From Ensifer adhaerens (GTDB lineage: Bacteria > Pseudomonadota > Alphaproteobacteria > Rhizobiales > Rhizobiaceae), in NCBI RefSeq assembly GCF_013283195.1, contig NZ_JABEKT010000003.1, positions 1 through 64,000 on the forward strand: a DNA stretch of 64,000 nucleotides, in the 5' to 3' direction. Made by a program: the position numbers and the translations under genes. Shown one piece after another: positions 52,619-62,036 of this stretch. Each line of letters starts with the position of its first letter. The stretch's first letter is position 1. The notes under the pieces were generated by a model. The model did no database searches. It saw only the letters and a list, made by a program, of their open reading frames with translations, and was not told the DNA's origin.

Positions 52619-54091
52619 TTACTTCTCGCCCCAATGGCCGATCAGGTGATATTCGGCAGGACGGTTGCGGCGCATCCAGAGGGCACGACTAATGCCGAGC
52701 GCCAGGACGACGAGATTGATGGCTGGGAGGATCCAGTTGATTGCCCCCTCCCGCCCGGTGAACATCGGTATGTTGCTGAGCACATAGTAGACGACTACGG
52801 CGAGCGCGATCGCCGAAATGGCGGGAGCGATCTTGCCTTCCCACAGCGAGACGCCGCGGCGATCGTGCCAGAAGAACGCAAGGATGGATAACGCGGTTAG
52901 CAGTTCCATTGCCGGAATACTGACCGCAACCGGGACGCTTCCAACGACAAACAGATCGAGATAAGGATCGAGGCCCTGCCACATGCAGTACAACAGAACG
53001 ATGGCACTGAAGAGTGTGTGGGCAAGACTTGCGACCCACGCCGACCCGCTCTCCTTCGACTTTTTTGAAAAAACTGGATTGATGGCGCGGTCACGGCCCA
53101 GCGCGTAGAGATAGCGGGCAGTGGCATTGTGAAAGGCGAGAATGGACGCGAACCAGCTGCCGACGACAAGCAGCGTAATGATCTCGGCAAAGCCTGCCCC
53201 GACATATTGGCTCGCGGCCATGGTGAACATTTCAGTCGGTTTCTCGTTGGCAACGGCAACAGCCGAACTGCCGAAACCCTGTACAATGGCCCAGGTGACA
53301 AGTGCCTGAAACACCGCGATCAGGCCAATCGACGCGAAGGTTGCCTTGCGCACGGTCGCAACGGGATTGCGCACGTCTTCGCGAAATAGCGCCGTGGCCT
53401 CGAAGCCGGCAAAGGCAGCAAAGACGACGAGCAGCACAACGCCGATTTCACCGCCGGCTACGATGTCCGGCCGAAAAGGTTGGAGCGATAGCCCCTCTGC
53501 ACCGCCCGCAACGACGATGCCGGCCGAAAGCACAAGCAAGACGCCGACTTCTACCAGCATGATGACGCCGAGAACACGGATGTTCAACTCGACATTCATG
53601 ACGCCGAGAATACCCATCGCCGCCAGTGCCCCGAACGCCCATGGCTCCCAGGAGGTTTGCACGCCCGTCATCGAGGCCATCGCCTGGCTTGCGAACACGG
53701 CGAAGGGGCCTATCGCTCCCGTCGCGGCAATTGCGTAGGCGAGCACCGCCACGAAGGCGGTACCGAGGCCGAGCGGACGACCGAGGCCAGCGGCAATGTA
53801 GGAAAAAAGTGCACCTGCGTTAGGCACGAAGCGTGTCATCGCGGTGTAACCGACGGCGAAGATCGCGAGGAATGCCCCGACCACCAGAAACATGCCGGCG
53901 GTTCCGATACCGCCCCGCCCGATTGCCAGCGGCGTCGAACCGACGGCGAAGCCGAGAGGTGCCGCAGCCGCAATGACAAAGAACACCACGTCTTTGGCCC
54001 CGAGCCGCCCTCCCCCAGTGCTCGCCGACGCATCGGTCAAACTCTGTGCACCTGAGCCGGGTTCATCCGACGAGTACATGTTGGTCATCAC
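52619..54091 (-). CDS. APC-family amino acid/amine permease
   Basis: 490-aa membrane protein with about 12 hydrophobic helices. It contains GAFLAIFAVGYTAMTRFVPN and AGALFSYIAAGLGRPLGLG near TM2-3 and FAGFEATALFREDVRNP, a typical APC signature. The extended N-terminus (MMTNMYSSDEPGSGAQSLTD) is polar. It lies 45 bp downstream of HyuB, so it probably imports the substrate of the hydantoinase-type enzyme. The gene is preceded by ACAAAAAGGGGAATG. Confidence 0.9.
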   Translation of the reverse strand: MMTNMYSSDEPGSGAQSLTDASASTGGGRLGAKDVVFFVIAAAAPLGFAVGSTPLAIGRGGIGTAGMFLVVGAFLAIFAVGYTAMTRFVPNAGALFSYIAAGLGRPLGLGTAFVAVLAYAIAATGAIGPFAVFASQAMASMTGVQTSWEPWAFGALAAMGILGVMNVELNIRVLGVIMLVEVGVLLVLSAGIVVAGGAEGLSLQPFRPDIVAGGEIGVVLLVVFAAFAGFEATALFREDVRNPVATVRKATFASIGLIAVFQALVTWAIVQGFGSSAVAVANEKPTEMFTMAASQYVGAGFAEIITLLVVGSWFASILAFHNATARYLYALGRDRAINPVFSKKSKESGSAWVASLAHTLFSAIVLLYCMWQGLDPYLDLFVVGSVPVAVSIPAMELLTALSILAFFWHDRRGVSLWEGKIAPAISAIALAVVVYYVLSNIPMFTGREGAINWILPAINLVVLALGISRALWMRRNRPAEYHLIGHWGEK

Positions 54092-54136
54092 ATTCCCCTT
54101 TTTGTTGCTGTTTGGAGCTGGTCTTGTGCGCCTTCG

Positions 54137-55717
54137 TCAGGCCGCCTTGCCGAAGCCGCCACCGCCGCCGGTCATGATCGACAGCCGATCACCCGCCGCG
54201 AGCAGGATTCCATTGGCTTTGAGAAGATCGTCCCTGTTGACGCTGCCGGCTATTTCGACGCGCGGCGGAAGACCGGGCTCGCCGCCCATCAATCCCCAGG
54301 CTGGCGTTATCGACCGGTCCAGCCAAAGATAGAGCTGCGTCGGCGCGTCGAAACGATACCGCCGGACGATACCGCAGCCACCGCGGTTCTGGCCGGCCCC
54401 ACCTGAACCCACGCGAATGGCGTATTCGGTGACGGTCACCGGATAGCGCGCTTCCAGCGCCTCGACGGGCGTGTTGCGGAAGCTGCCGTTGAGCACGTTG
54501 ATGATGCCATCGGCGCCGTCGGCGTTGGCCGACGCCCCCCAACCACCGGCATGAGCCTCCACGCACATGTAGGATTGGTTGGGATCGTGCGGGTCCTGAC
54601 CGGCGAAGTAGGTGATCATCGAGTCCCCGAACTGCGCAGCGGTAACGCGATCGGGCAGCACGGAGGAAAACGCGCTGATGAAGAGGTCGATCAAAAGACC
54701 GAACGACGAGTAGTACCAGGCACAAGCCGCCGGCTCGAGAGCGTCATGCAGCGAACCGGGCCGAGTAATGATCTCGATGTTGCGGAAACATCCACCATCA
54801 AAGGAACGCTCGGGCGCCAAGAGCATCTTGTAGGCTACCCGCAGTGCGGCGACCGTCTGGGCGCGACCGCAGTTGATTGGCCCTCTCGTCGCATCGGGGC
54901 TTTCGCTTAGATCGACAACCAGCCGCTCACCCTTCACATGGACCTTGATTGCGATCGGAACCGGCTGTCCGAGCGCGATGGCATCATTGTCCAGATATCC
55001 TTTGCCTTCGTAAGTTCCGTCAGGAATTGCCGCGACCGATTGGCGATCTGCCATTTCGCTTTGCCGGAAGATTTCATCGCGGCAAGCCTCGATGGTGGCG
55101 AGACCGAAGCGGTTGACGATCTCCAGCATGCGCCGCTGACCTGTCCTGCAAGCGGCGATCATGGCGTTGATGTCGCCGACGATCAGGTCCTTGCTGCGGC
55201 TGTTCCGGCGAATGATGTCGATGATGTCTTCGACCGGTCCATGCTTGTTGCCGATCTTTACCGGGCCGAAGCGTATGCCTTCCTGATAGACCTCGGTGGT
55301 CTCGGTTCCGCCGCCAGGATCGCGCCCACCGACATCGGTGACGTCGGCGCGCGCGGCAACATAGCCAACCAACTCCCCTTCTAGAAAAAGCGGCGCAAAC
55401 ATCGTCACGTCAGTGAGATGCGTCCCCTGGATGTAGGGGTCGTTGAAGAAGACGATATCGCCCTCCTGCAGCCAAACTTTCCCGCCGCGCAATCGCACGG
55501 CTTCCTTTACGGCCTGATCGAGGCTGCCGAGGAAGAGCGGCAGGCCGCTCGACTGACCAAGAACGTCCGCATTGCGGTCGAGCAGCGCGACGGCCGCGTC
55601 GCCATTTTCATAGATCAACGGCTGAAAGGCAGATCGCACCAAGGTCGCCAGCATGTCGTCAGCTGCGGACAGAAAGAGGTTTCGAACGATCTCTGTGGTA
55701 ACGACGTCGACGGTCAT
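54137..55717 (-). CDS. hyuB: Hydantoinase B / oxoprolinase-family subunit
   Basis: 526 aa. The N-terminal block VTTEIVRNLFLSAADDML starts the family; DIVFFNDPYIQGTHLTDV and the Gly-rich C-terminal GSGGAGQNRGGCG segment are conserved in HyuB. It forms a complex with HyuA to hydrolyse hydantoins, 5-oxoproline or related lactams in an ATP-dependent manner, or carboxylates ketones in the related acetone carboxylases. ATG 55717 overlaps the hyuA stop (ATGA). The N-terminal extension of the ORF to 55771 is within hyuA and is rejected. Confidence 0.93.
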   Translation of the reverse strand: MTVDVVTTEIVRNLFLSAADDMLATLVRSAFQPLIYENGDAAVALLDRNADVLGQSSGLPLFLGSLDQAVKEAVRLRGGKVWLQEGDIVFFNDPYIQGTHLTDVTMFAPLFLEGELVGYVAARADVTDVGGRDPGGGTETTEVYQEGIRFGPVKIGNKHGPVEDIIDIIRRNSRSKDLIVGDINAMIAACRTGQRRMLEIVNRFGLATIEACRDEIFRQSEMADRQSVAAIPDGTYEGKGYLDNDAIALGQPVPIAIKVHVKGERLVVDLSESPDATRGPINCGRAQTVAALRVAYKMLLAPERSFDGGCFRNIEIITRPGSLHDALEPAACAWYYSSFGLLIDLFISAFSSVLPDRVTAAQFGDSMITYFAGQDPHDPNQSYMCVEAHAGGWGASANADGADGIINVLNGSFRNTPVEALEARYPVTVTEYAIRVGSGGAGQNRGGCGIVRRYRFDAPTQLYLWLDRSITPAWGLMGGEPGLPPRVEIAGSVNRDDLLKANGILLAAGDRLSIMTGGGGGFGKAA

Positions 55718-57726
55718 GGGTTGATCTTCCTGAGGATTAGAGTTCCGAACTGTTGTTGGCGCGCGGCCCATCCAGGCGGCACCAGCGTGGTCGAACCATC
55801 TTCCAGAATGATCGCTGGGCCGGTGATGACGTCCTGGCGATCGAGGCTTTCGCGGTGGACAATGCGTGCTTCGTGGCGCTTGCCATCGATGGTAACGGTC
55901 CGCTTCGTCTCGGCTCGTTCTTCAGCCGACGTGTACCGGTCGACAAAATCGGCGCCGATCTTTCCGGTCGCTGCAAGCCGCATCTGGACGAGCTCGACCG
56001 GCGCGCCCGGCATCGAGTGCCCAAAGCGCTGACGGTAGGTATCGTGAAACGCCTGCAACAGGCTTTCGGGATCAACCATCTGCACGGAAACCGGATGGGC
56101 CTGGCCGGCGTAGCGCATCTCCACCGTTGCGGAGTAGCCGGATGCAGTTTCCTCTACACCTTCCTCCTTTAGAAGCCTGGCGCCCTGTTCACGAAGCAGC
56201 GCATGTGTCTGCTCAAGGAGTGACCCGGCATCCGGGTTGTGGGCGAGACCACTCAGCGGTGCAGAAACGTCATGCCGAATGTCGGCATGCAGCATGCCCC
56301 AGGCCGACAGCACGCCGGTGCCGAAGGGAACAATGACCTCCGAAATGCCGAGTTCCTCAGCCAGAGCGGCGCCGTGCAGCGGACCTGCCCCGCCAAAGGC
56401 GAGCAGCGAAAAATCGCGAGGGTCGATACCGCGACGCATGGTCAGCGTCCGGATGGCATTGGCCATCATCGCGTTCGCCACAGCGAGCACGCCCGCGGCG
56501 GCGGCGTCAACGTCGATACTCAATTCACGGGCAAGCGACCCCATCGCCTCCTTGGCTGCGCCAACATCGAGGTTCATCCGGCCGCCAAGGAACCAGTCTG
56601 GATCGATCCGCCCCAAGAGAAGCTGCGCGTCTGTTACGGTCGGTTGCGTTCCGCCGAGCCCGTAGCAGGCTGGACCAGGATTGGCGCCGGCGCTCAACGG
56701 TCCGACACGCAATCCGCCAGCTTCCGCACGGGCGATCGATCCACCTCCCGCACCGATCGTGTGCAATTCCACCACCGGCATCTTCATCACGTTGTCGGCG
56801 ATGTCGCCTTCCGCGGACAAGGTCATTCGCCCGCCGATCACCAGGCTCACATCCGAGGACGTACCGCCCATATCGATTGCGATGATATTCGGCCGGTTCA
56901 ACGATCTTGAGATGGTCTCGGCGGCGACCACACCGCCCGCGGGGCCTGACAGAATGGTTTGAATGGGCTGGCGCGCAACAAGTTCGGCCGAGCAAATACC
57001 GCCGCTTGAGCGCATCACGTGCAAGGGCGCAGTGCATTCCCGTGCACCAAGCTCCCGCACGAGTGCAGCGAGATAGGTTTCGACCGTGCGGGCGACATAG
57101 CCCGTTGCTACCGTCGTCGATGTCCGCTCGAATTCTCCCTGTTCCGGCGCTATGACATGCGAGAGCATCACGGAGGTCTGCGGGAAGCGCTTCTGAAGCA
57201 GCGCCTTGAACTCGAGTTCGTGTGCAGGGTTCTTGTGGGCGTGCAGGAAACACACGGCGACGCTGCGCACGCCTTCGGCGCTCAGCCAACTGGCGATCTT
57301 TTCGACGTCCGCCTCATCAAGCCGTGTTTCAACCGAGCCATCGTGACGGATACGTTCGCGAACCGTGTGAATGTCCTGCGGGTGAACCAACGGGTCCGGT
57401 TTCTTGGGCTTGAGGCTCCAGATATCCTTGTTTCCGGCCCGCCCGAGCGACAACACATCGTGGAAGCCTTCGGTCGTCACCAGCGCGATACGCTCGCCGG
57501 TGCGGGACAGGATGGCGTTCAATCCTGCCGTCGTGCCGTGGACGAGAAAATCGATGTCCCTCGCGACACCAAGTTCATCGAGTCCTCGCAGCATTCCCTT
57601 TGCGGGCTCACGCGGGGTGCTGAGCACCTTATATGTTCTGGTCGTTTTCGCGTGGGTATCCATGATGACGATGTCGGTGAACGTTCCTCCGATATCGACC
57701 CCGACACGCAGATGGGGCAAACTCAT
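55714..57726 (-). CDS. hyuA: Hydantoinase A / oxoprolinase-family subunit
   Basis: 670 aa with the ASKHA-fold ATPase pattern: GVDIGGTFTDIVIMD at the N-terminus, LVTTEGFHDVLSLGRAG, IAIDMGGTSSDVSLV about 275 and FGGAGPLHGAALAEELG about 436. RBS GGAGGAAGAA precedes the ATG. It is partner of HyuB downstream. The pair, with the adjacent APC permease and the XRE-cupin regulator, forms a catabolic unit for a cyclic amide or similar compound. Substrate unresolved. Confidence 0.93.
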   Translation of the reverse strand: MSLPHLRVGVDIGGTFTDIVIMDTHAKTTRTYKVLSTPREPAKGMLRGLDELGVARDIDFLVHGTTAGLNAILSRTGERIALVTTEGFHDVLSLGRAGNKDIWSLKPKKPDPLVHPQDIHTVRERIRHDGSVETRLDEADVEKIASWLSAEGVRSVAVCFLHAHKNPAHELEFKALLQKRFPQTSVMLSHVIAPEQGEFERTSTTVATGYVARTVETYLAALVRELGARECTAPLHVMRSSGGICSAELVARQPIQTILSGPAGGVVAAETISRSLNRPNIIAIDMGGTSSDVSLVIGGRMTLSAEGDIADNVMKMPVVELHTIGAGGGSIARAEAGGLRVGPLSAGANPGPACYGLGGTQPTVTDAQLLLGRIDPDWFLGGRMNLDVGAAKEAMGSLARELSIDVDAAAAGVLAVANAMMANAIRTLTMRRGIDPRDFSLLAFGGAGPLHGAALAEELGISEVIVPFGTGVLSAWGMLHADIRHDVSAPLSGLAHNPDAGSLLEQTHALLREQGARLLKEEGVEETASGYSATVEMRYAGQAHPVSVQMVDPESLLQAFHDTYRQRFGHSMPGAPVELVQMRLAATGKIGADFVDRYTSAEERAETKRTVTIDGKRHEARIVHRESLDRQDVITGPAIILEDGSTTLVPPGWAARQQQFGTLILRKINP

Positions 57727-57784
57727 TTCTTCCTCCAGTTCTATAGATATTCAAAGCGCTGCGCTTACTGGCGGCGACCACCGG

Positions 57785-58123
57785 TTAGCGCGATACGGAT
57801 GTGTTCTGGTGATTGGCGCAGCGTGCGACCAGGTAGAGTCTTGCCGGTCCCACCGCTTCGCCATGTTCGGCGAGCAGGGGCTGCATCTGCACGCCGTCCT
57901 CGTGGCGTCCAGGAGAGCTGAGCCATATCTGGTAGCTCTCGATAGACGCCCAGAGAGCGGTGACGAGCACCTCCTCGCCGCCAGGCAGAAGATTCTGAAC
58001 CTCGACGCCGAGACAGCCCGGTGACGCCAAGGCCCGCTCTGGAATTTTTCGAGTCTCGAAAAACTGGACTAAGTCTTGGCTATGGCCTGGCTTTGGCCTC
58101 AAACTCAGCACACTTCTGATCAT
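57785..58123 (-). CDS. Antibiotic-biosynthesis-monooxygenase-domain protein
   Basis: 112 aa with the dimeric alpha+beta barrel (ABM) pattern: MIRSVLSLRPKPGHSQDLVQFFE start, LASPGCLGVEVQNLLP and LVTALWASIESYQIWLSSPG. Such small proteins oxidise quinol-type substrates or act as ligand-binding partners. It lies between XRE-cupin and hyuA, in the same direction, so it may belong to the same pathway. Confidence 0.75.
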   Translation of the reverse strand: MIRSVLSLRPKPGHSQDLVQFFETRKIPERALASPGCLGVEVQNLLPGGEEVLVTALWASIESYQIWLSSPGRHEDGVQMQPLLAEHGEAVGPARLYLVARCANHQNTSVSR

Positions 58124-58253
58124 GAGCCTCTCACTGTCAGTTTGGGTTGGCGCTGGCGCAAACCGGTTGGACCCACTCGCCTGCCTTCTTGAGCCAACGA
58201 GGGATCGTCTTCCGTCGGTGGATACCGGCGGATAGGGCGACTACTTTGGATCT

Positions 58254-58268
58254 GAATTGTCTAATTTC
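58254..58268. promoter_or_regulatory. Half-sites resembling the XRE operator upstream of the ABM gene
   Basis: GAATTGT (58254-58260) and AATTTC (58263-58268) in the gap upstream of the ABM/hyuAB genes resemble half-sites seen upstream of the XRE gene at 58915-58969. Weak evidence. Confidence 0.3.
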
Positions 58269-58309
58269 GCGCGCGCTTACTCAGTGAGCGCAAAGGTGTC
58301 CGCCGGAGA

Positions 58310-58897
58310 TCAGTCGGTGCCTTCCGCACCGTCTCCGAAATACTCCATCGTGCAAGTATGGAGCATCACCGCGACGCGGTCCGTATGATTCCAGGTCGTG
58401 TGCGTTCGCGTCGACGCATAGTGCAGGGAGTCACCCTGCTCCAACACATACACGGCTCCCTCCACTTCGACCGTCAGCGCCCCCTCGACCATGAAGATGA
58501 ACTCCTCACCTTCGTGGGACATCGGCTCGGTGCGGCGCCCTGGCGGTTCGGTAATAAGCGCACTGCTCAACACACTTCCGGGAAACTTGGTGGAGAGACG
58601 CTCGTACGTCGCCGAGTTCGGACCGATCGCATAGGGGACCCGCCTGTTGTGGCGGGTCTCGGCAGAGTTCCCCGTCGGCTGCTCCAGAAACATATTGATG
58701 GGGCTATCGAGTGCGCGCGACAACGCGACCAGCGATGTGAGTGACGGCATCGTCATGCCGCGCTCTATCTGGGAAATGAAACTGAAGGAAAGTCCCGACC
58801 TCTCGGCAACCTCCTTCAAAGTAAGCTTCAGCTCCTTGCGGCGGCGGCGCAACCGCTCGGTAAGCGGCGTCGCGCCGGAGCCAATCGTCTGGTCCAC
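58310..58897 (-). CDS. XRE-family regulator with cupin domain
   Basis: 195 aa from GTG 58897, chosen for the GGGAGGG site 7 bases upstream; the ORF opens earlier (59005) through the operator region. HTH (about 12-66): LRRRRKELKLTLKEVAERSG, SFISQIERGMTMPSLTSLVA. Cupin (about 115-185): EGEEFIFMVEGALTVEVEG, EQGDSLHYAS. Such SutR/PuuR-like proteins repress amine and amino acid catabolic genes in response to metabolites. It likely controls the hyu genes and itself. Confidence 0.88.
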   Translation of the reverse strand: MDQTIGSGATPLTERLRRRRKELKLTLKEVAERSGLSFSFISQIERGMTMPSLTSLVALSRALDSPINMFLEQPTGNSAETRHNRRVPYAIGPNSATYERLSTKFPGSVLSSALITEPPGRRTEPMSHEGEEFIFMVEGALTVEVEGAVYVLEQGDSLHYASTRTHTTWNHTDRVAVMLHTCTMEYFGDGAEGTD

Positions 58898-58914
58898 AAT
58901 GAATCCCTCCCAGA

Positions 58915-58969
58915 ATTGTGCTGTGACTACAATTTCACGCAATTTGGGGCCGAGGTCAAGAGAAATTGT
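58915..58969. promoter_or_regulatory. ATTGT/ACAAT repeats, candidate XRE operator
   Basis: ATTGT-N9-ACAAT (58915-58933) and ACAATTTC (58929-58936) with its inverse GAAATTGT (58962-58969) lie directly upstream of the GTG start of the XRE gene. Dyad half-sites of this kind suit autoregulation. Confidence 0.45.
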
Positions 58970-59119
58970 GATGACACTGCAATTTTCGACGTCATCGCGT
59001 GCCAAGAACGATGGCCTTGCCTGTAATCTGTCGCCTTGGAGGGATACGAACTGCGGGCTTTAAACGTGCATACCAAGTAAGCTTTGGATTGATTGCGCGA
59101 ACTTGTCTTGTCCGGGCGG

Positions 59120-59908
59120 TCAATCTCGACGCAGGACCGCCAACGCTGCTTGATGAAGCTCCTCATTCGCCGCCATAAGGACGGCGGCATATCGAGACGC
59201 GTCGACAAGCTGCTTCCCATCCCAGTCGGTCACGATCCCACCTGCTGCCTCGATGATGGGGAGTTGCGGCAGGATGTCGTAGTCGAAGACGTCGCTTTCG
59301 ACGAGGAGATCAATGCCACCAAGGGCCAGGAGGCCAGCGGCGTAGCAATCGTGCGAGAAGCGGGTGAAACGGACTTTTGCCGCGAGTGCTGCGAAGCGGC
59401 TGTGGCGCGCGTGATCGAACTGTTCGAGTGCAGAGGTGTAGAGGATGGCTTCATCGAGCCGGGTGTTCTCGCTGGTGCGGATCGGCTCCTGGTTGAGCGT
59501 CGCGATGATGCCTGTACCGAGCCAGCGCTCGCCCGTGATCGGCTGGTTGATCAGGCCGAGAACAGGTTTGCCCCGATGAAGCAGCGCGATCTGCGTGCCG
59601 AAGGCTAGCGAGCCGGAGAGGAAGGACTTCGTCCCATCGATAGGGTCGAGCACCCAGACCCACTCCGCATCGGTCCGGCAGGCGCCGAATTCCTCGCCAC
59701 GGATACCGTGTTGCGGAAACGCAGCCTCGATCATCCCGCGCATGACCGTTTCGGCATCGCGGTCGGCGATGGTCACCGGGCTGGCATCGGCCTTGGCGTC
59801 GATGGCGATCCGCTTGCGGAACCAGGGACGGATCGTTTCAGCGGCGGCATCAGCGATGGCATGGGCCAGGGCGAGAAAGGCCGGAGGGCAGGCATCTGCT
59901 TGGGTCAT
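59120..59908 (-). CDS. Inositol monophosphatase family phosphatase (histidinol-phosphatase-like)
   Basis: 262-aa Mg-dependent phosphatase. Motifs: RGEEFG (about 73-78), the signature DPIDGTKSFLSG (about 90-101) and the C-terminal DVFDYDILPQLPIIEAAGG. The size and pattern match the HisN/IMPase group. Its ATG overlaps the isomerase stop (ATGA), so it is the last gene of the ABC operon. It presumably dephosphorylates a sugar or polyol phosphate derived from the transported compound. The frame is open to 60259 only as read-through of the upstream gene. Confidence 0.9.
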   Translation of the reverse strand: MTQADACPPAFLALAHAIADAAAETIRPWFRKRIAIDAKADASPVTIADRDAETVMRGMIEAAFPQHGIRGEEFGACRTDAEWVWVLDPIDGTKSFLSGSLAFGTQIALLHRGKPVLGLINQPITGERWLGTGIIATLNQEPIRTSENTRLDEAILYTSALEQFDHARHSRFAALAAKVRFTRFSHDCYAAGLLALGGIDLLVESDVFDYDILPQLPIIEAAGGIVTDWDGKQLVDASRYAAVLMAANEELHQAALAVLRRD

Positions 59909-60936
59909 CCTTCTGCCCTTTCGGCTTCGGAGGCGATCTCTTCGAGCATCGCCCTGAGGGTTTCGACTTGTTGATGGGCGGCAGTGGCTTCCTGCCGCAG
60001 GCGCGCCGCGAGCTCGCCGCCTCCCAAATCGGTAAAACTGGCAGAGCGGGAAGGAATGAACGGATCGGCCTCCTCCCCCGGGAAACGCAGGGCTGGCGCG
60101 AAATAGCCTTCCTCCTCCTCCAGCCCGAAGGAGACAACCTGCGGCCGGTCGTCGCCGAGCAGCAGCAGGTCCACGAGCATCGCCTTGAGCGGCAGATGCC
60201 CCTCGTCGGAAAGGCAGGCGAGATGGGCCCAGCCGCCGCGATCCGGTTTTACGAGGCAATCCTTGATATGCACCTCGGTGATATGCGGTGCCTGGAGCGC
60301 AAGGGCCGGCATTGGCATTTCGTAGGCGTTGATCATGTTGCCGAAGTCGAACAGCAGGCTCAGGCGCGGATTGTCGACGGCTTCGATGATGCGGACCAGT
60401 TCCTCCGATTTGAGGTCTTCATGCTGTTCCAGCGTGTAACGCAACCGGCCTTGCGGATCGAAATCGGCCAGGCGCCTGAGATCGGCGATGGTCCAGGCGA
60501 TGATCTGCGATACCCGTCCCTCGTAGCGCGGATAGCAGCGCAGGGAGGTAGCCCCTGTGGCAAGCGCAACACGTACCGCATCGGCAAGACCGGCTGCCTC
60601 CGTCGTGCTGGTCTCGACATGAAGTTCTAGCCGTCGCGCCTCCACCTGCCCGGCGAAAGCGGTGAGTGCATCGTCACCCATTCGACTGAGGCTGGCCTGT
60701 TCGCCATCGTCGACATGCAGTTTGAGGCCGGCCAGACGCTGCGTGGCGGCAAATTCGACAAGATCGCGCGGCGCCATGCCACCGAAACGCATGTTGAGAT
60801 GAAAGGCATAGGCATGGGCAAAGAGCGGCGCGGCGCGCGCACGAGCGACAAGCTGGATGCGCTTCACCGAAGGCAGCGCGGCCGCCCTTGCGCGCCAATC
60901 GGACTGCGGTTCATGAACCCATGGCATTTCCGTCAC
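59905..60936 (-). CDS. TIM-barrel sugar isomerase/epimerase-like protein
   Basis: 343 aa from GTG 60936, which lies 9 bases after GGAGGA; the ATG at 60972 lacks such a site. The body has the AP-endonuclease-2-like TIM-barrel pattern: HVETSTTEAAGL, YTLEQHEDLKSEEL, LSLLFDFGNMINAYE and ITEVHIKDCLV with Glu, Asp and His candidates for metal binding. A C-terminal 70-residue tail (GEEADPFIPSRSA and beyond) is unusual for the family. It lies 39 bp after the ATPase gene of the ABC operon. Confidence 0.8.
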   Translation of the reverse strand: MTEMPWVHEPQSDWRARAAALPSVKRIQLVARARAAPLFAHAYAFHLNMRFGGMAPRDLVEFAATQRLAGLKLHVDDGEQASLSRMGDDALTAFAGQVEARRLELHVETSTTEAAGLADAVRVALATGATSLRCYPRYEGRVSQIIAWTIADLRRLADFDPQGRLRYTLEQHEDLKSEELVRIIEAVDNPRLSLLFDFGNMINAYEMPMPALALQAPHITEVHIKDCLVKPDRGGWAHLACLSDEGHLPLKAMLVDLLLLGDDRPQVVSFGLEEEEGYFAPALRFPGEEADPFIPSRSASFTDLGGGELAARLRQEATAAHQQVETLRAMLEEIASEAERAEG

Positions 60937-60975
60937 GATGCCGGTTCCTCCTTGAGGATTACGATGCGCCATCTT

Positions 60976-62034
60976 TCAGGCGGCGAGCACGAGAAGGTCG
61001 CGGTCCGAGATACTAACCTCGACGGGTGCGCCGACGTCCGGCGGCGGCCGGTCGGGCTGGTTGAACGTGTCGAGGGAAATGACCTGGCCGCCGATCGCCA
61101 CGCGGATACGGATCACCGAACCGAGGAAATGCACTTCGGCGATGCGACCGGAGAGCACGACGTCGTGTCCCTCTGCGCGGCCGAGCGCCACTGTTTCCGG
61201 CCGTAGCGCCAGGCTGATGCGCTCGCCGGCGCGGGCAGCCAAGGGGCGGTTCAGCGCGACGGGGACCTCGCCCACCCGCACCCTGCCGCTCGCCGCCTCG
61301 ACCACGTCGGCATCCACGAGATTGAGTGTGCCGACGAACTCCGCCACGAAACGCGTCGCCGGGCGATTGTAGATTTCGAAGGGCGTGCCGATCTGGTCGG
61401 CAATGCCCTGGTGCATGACCACGATGCGATCCGATATGGACAGCGCTTCTTCCTGATCGTGCGTGACGAAAATTGTGGTGATGCCGAGTTCCTGCTGGAT
61501 GCGGCGGATCTCCTCGCGCAGGCTGACGCGGATCTTTGCGTCGAGTGCCGAGAGCGGTTCGTCGAGCAGCAACACCTGCGGGCGCGGCGCGAGCGCCCGG
61601 GCGAGCGCCACGCGCTGCTGCTGGCCGCCGGAGAGCTGGAACGGATAGCGGCTGCCAAGCTGAGGCAGGCCGATCAGCTCCATCATTTCCCCGACACGCC
61701 GAGCAATCGCTGCCTTCCCTTCACCGGCCACCCTGAGGCCGAAGCCGATGTTTTCCTCAACCGTCAGGTTGGGGAAAAGCGCATAGGCCTGGAACACCAT
61801 GCCGATCTTGCGCCGGTTGGCGGGAAAGTTGGTCACATCCCGGCCGCCGATGCGGATCGCGCCCGATGTCGGCGTCTCGAAGCCGGCCACCATGCGCAGC
61901 ACCGTCGTCTTGCCGCAACCGGAGGGGCCGAGGAACGAGACGAACTCGCCTTTTTCGATGCCGAGGGTGAAGTCTTTTACGACGCGGTGGGCGCCGAAGG
62001 ATTTTTGCAGGTGGTGAATGTCGAGAAAGGCCAT
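60976..62034 (-). CDS. ABC transporter ATP-binding protein (PotA-type)
   Basis: 352 aa: Walker A GPSGCGKTT (about 36), signature LSGGQQQRV, Walker B VLLLDEPLSALD and a TOBE domain. Component of the third Pot-like importer in this window. Two bases separate it from the permease gene upstream. The substrate class is not fixed: the phosphatase and isomerase downstream suggest a phosphorylated sugar/polyol or similar rather than a polyamine. Confidence 0.93.
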   Translation of the reverse strand: MAFLDIHHLQKSFGAHRVVKDFTLGIEKGEFVSFLGPSGCGKTTVLRMVAGFETPTSGAIRIGGRDVTNFPANRRKIGMVFQAYALFPNLTVEENIGFGLRVAGEGKAAIARRVGEMMELIGLPQLGSRYPFQLSGGQQQRVALARALAPRPQVLLLDEPLSALDAKIRVSLREEIRRIQQELGITTIFVTHDQEEALSISDRIVVMHQGIADQIGTPFEIYNRPATRFVAEFVGTLNLVDADVVEAASGRVRVGEVPVALNRPLAARAGERISLALRPETVALGRAEGHDVVLSGRIAEVHFLGSVIRIRVAIGGQVISLDTFNQPDRPPPDVGAPVEVSISDRDLLVLAA

Positions 62035-62036
62035 GG

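Noticed and set aside
59909-60259. Extension of the phosphatase frame
   Set aside because: Read-through inside the isomerase gene; the ATGA overlap at 59908 defines the start.
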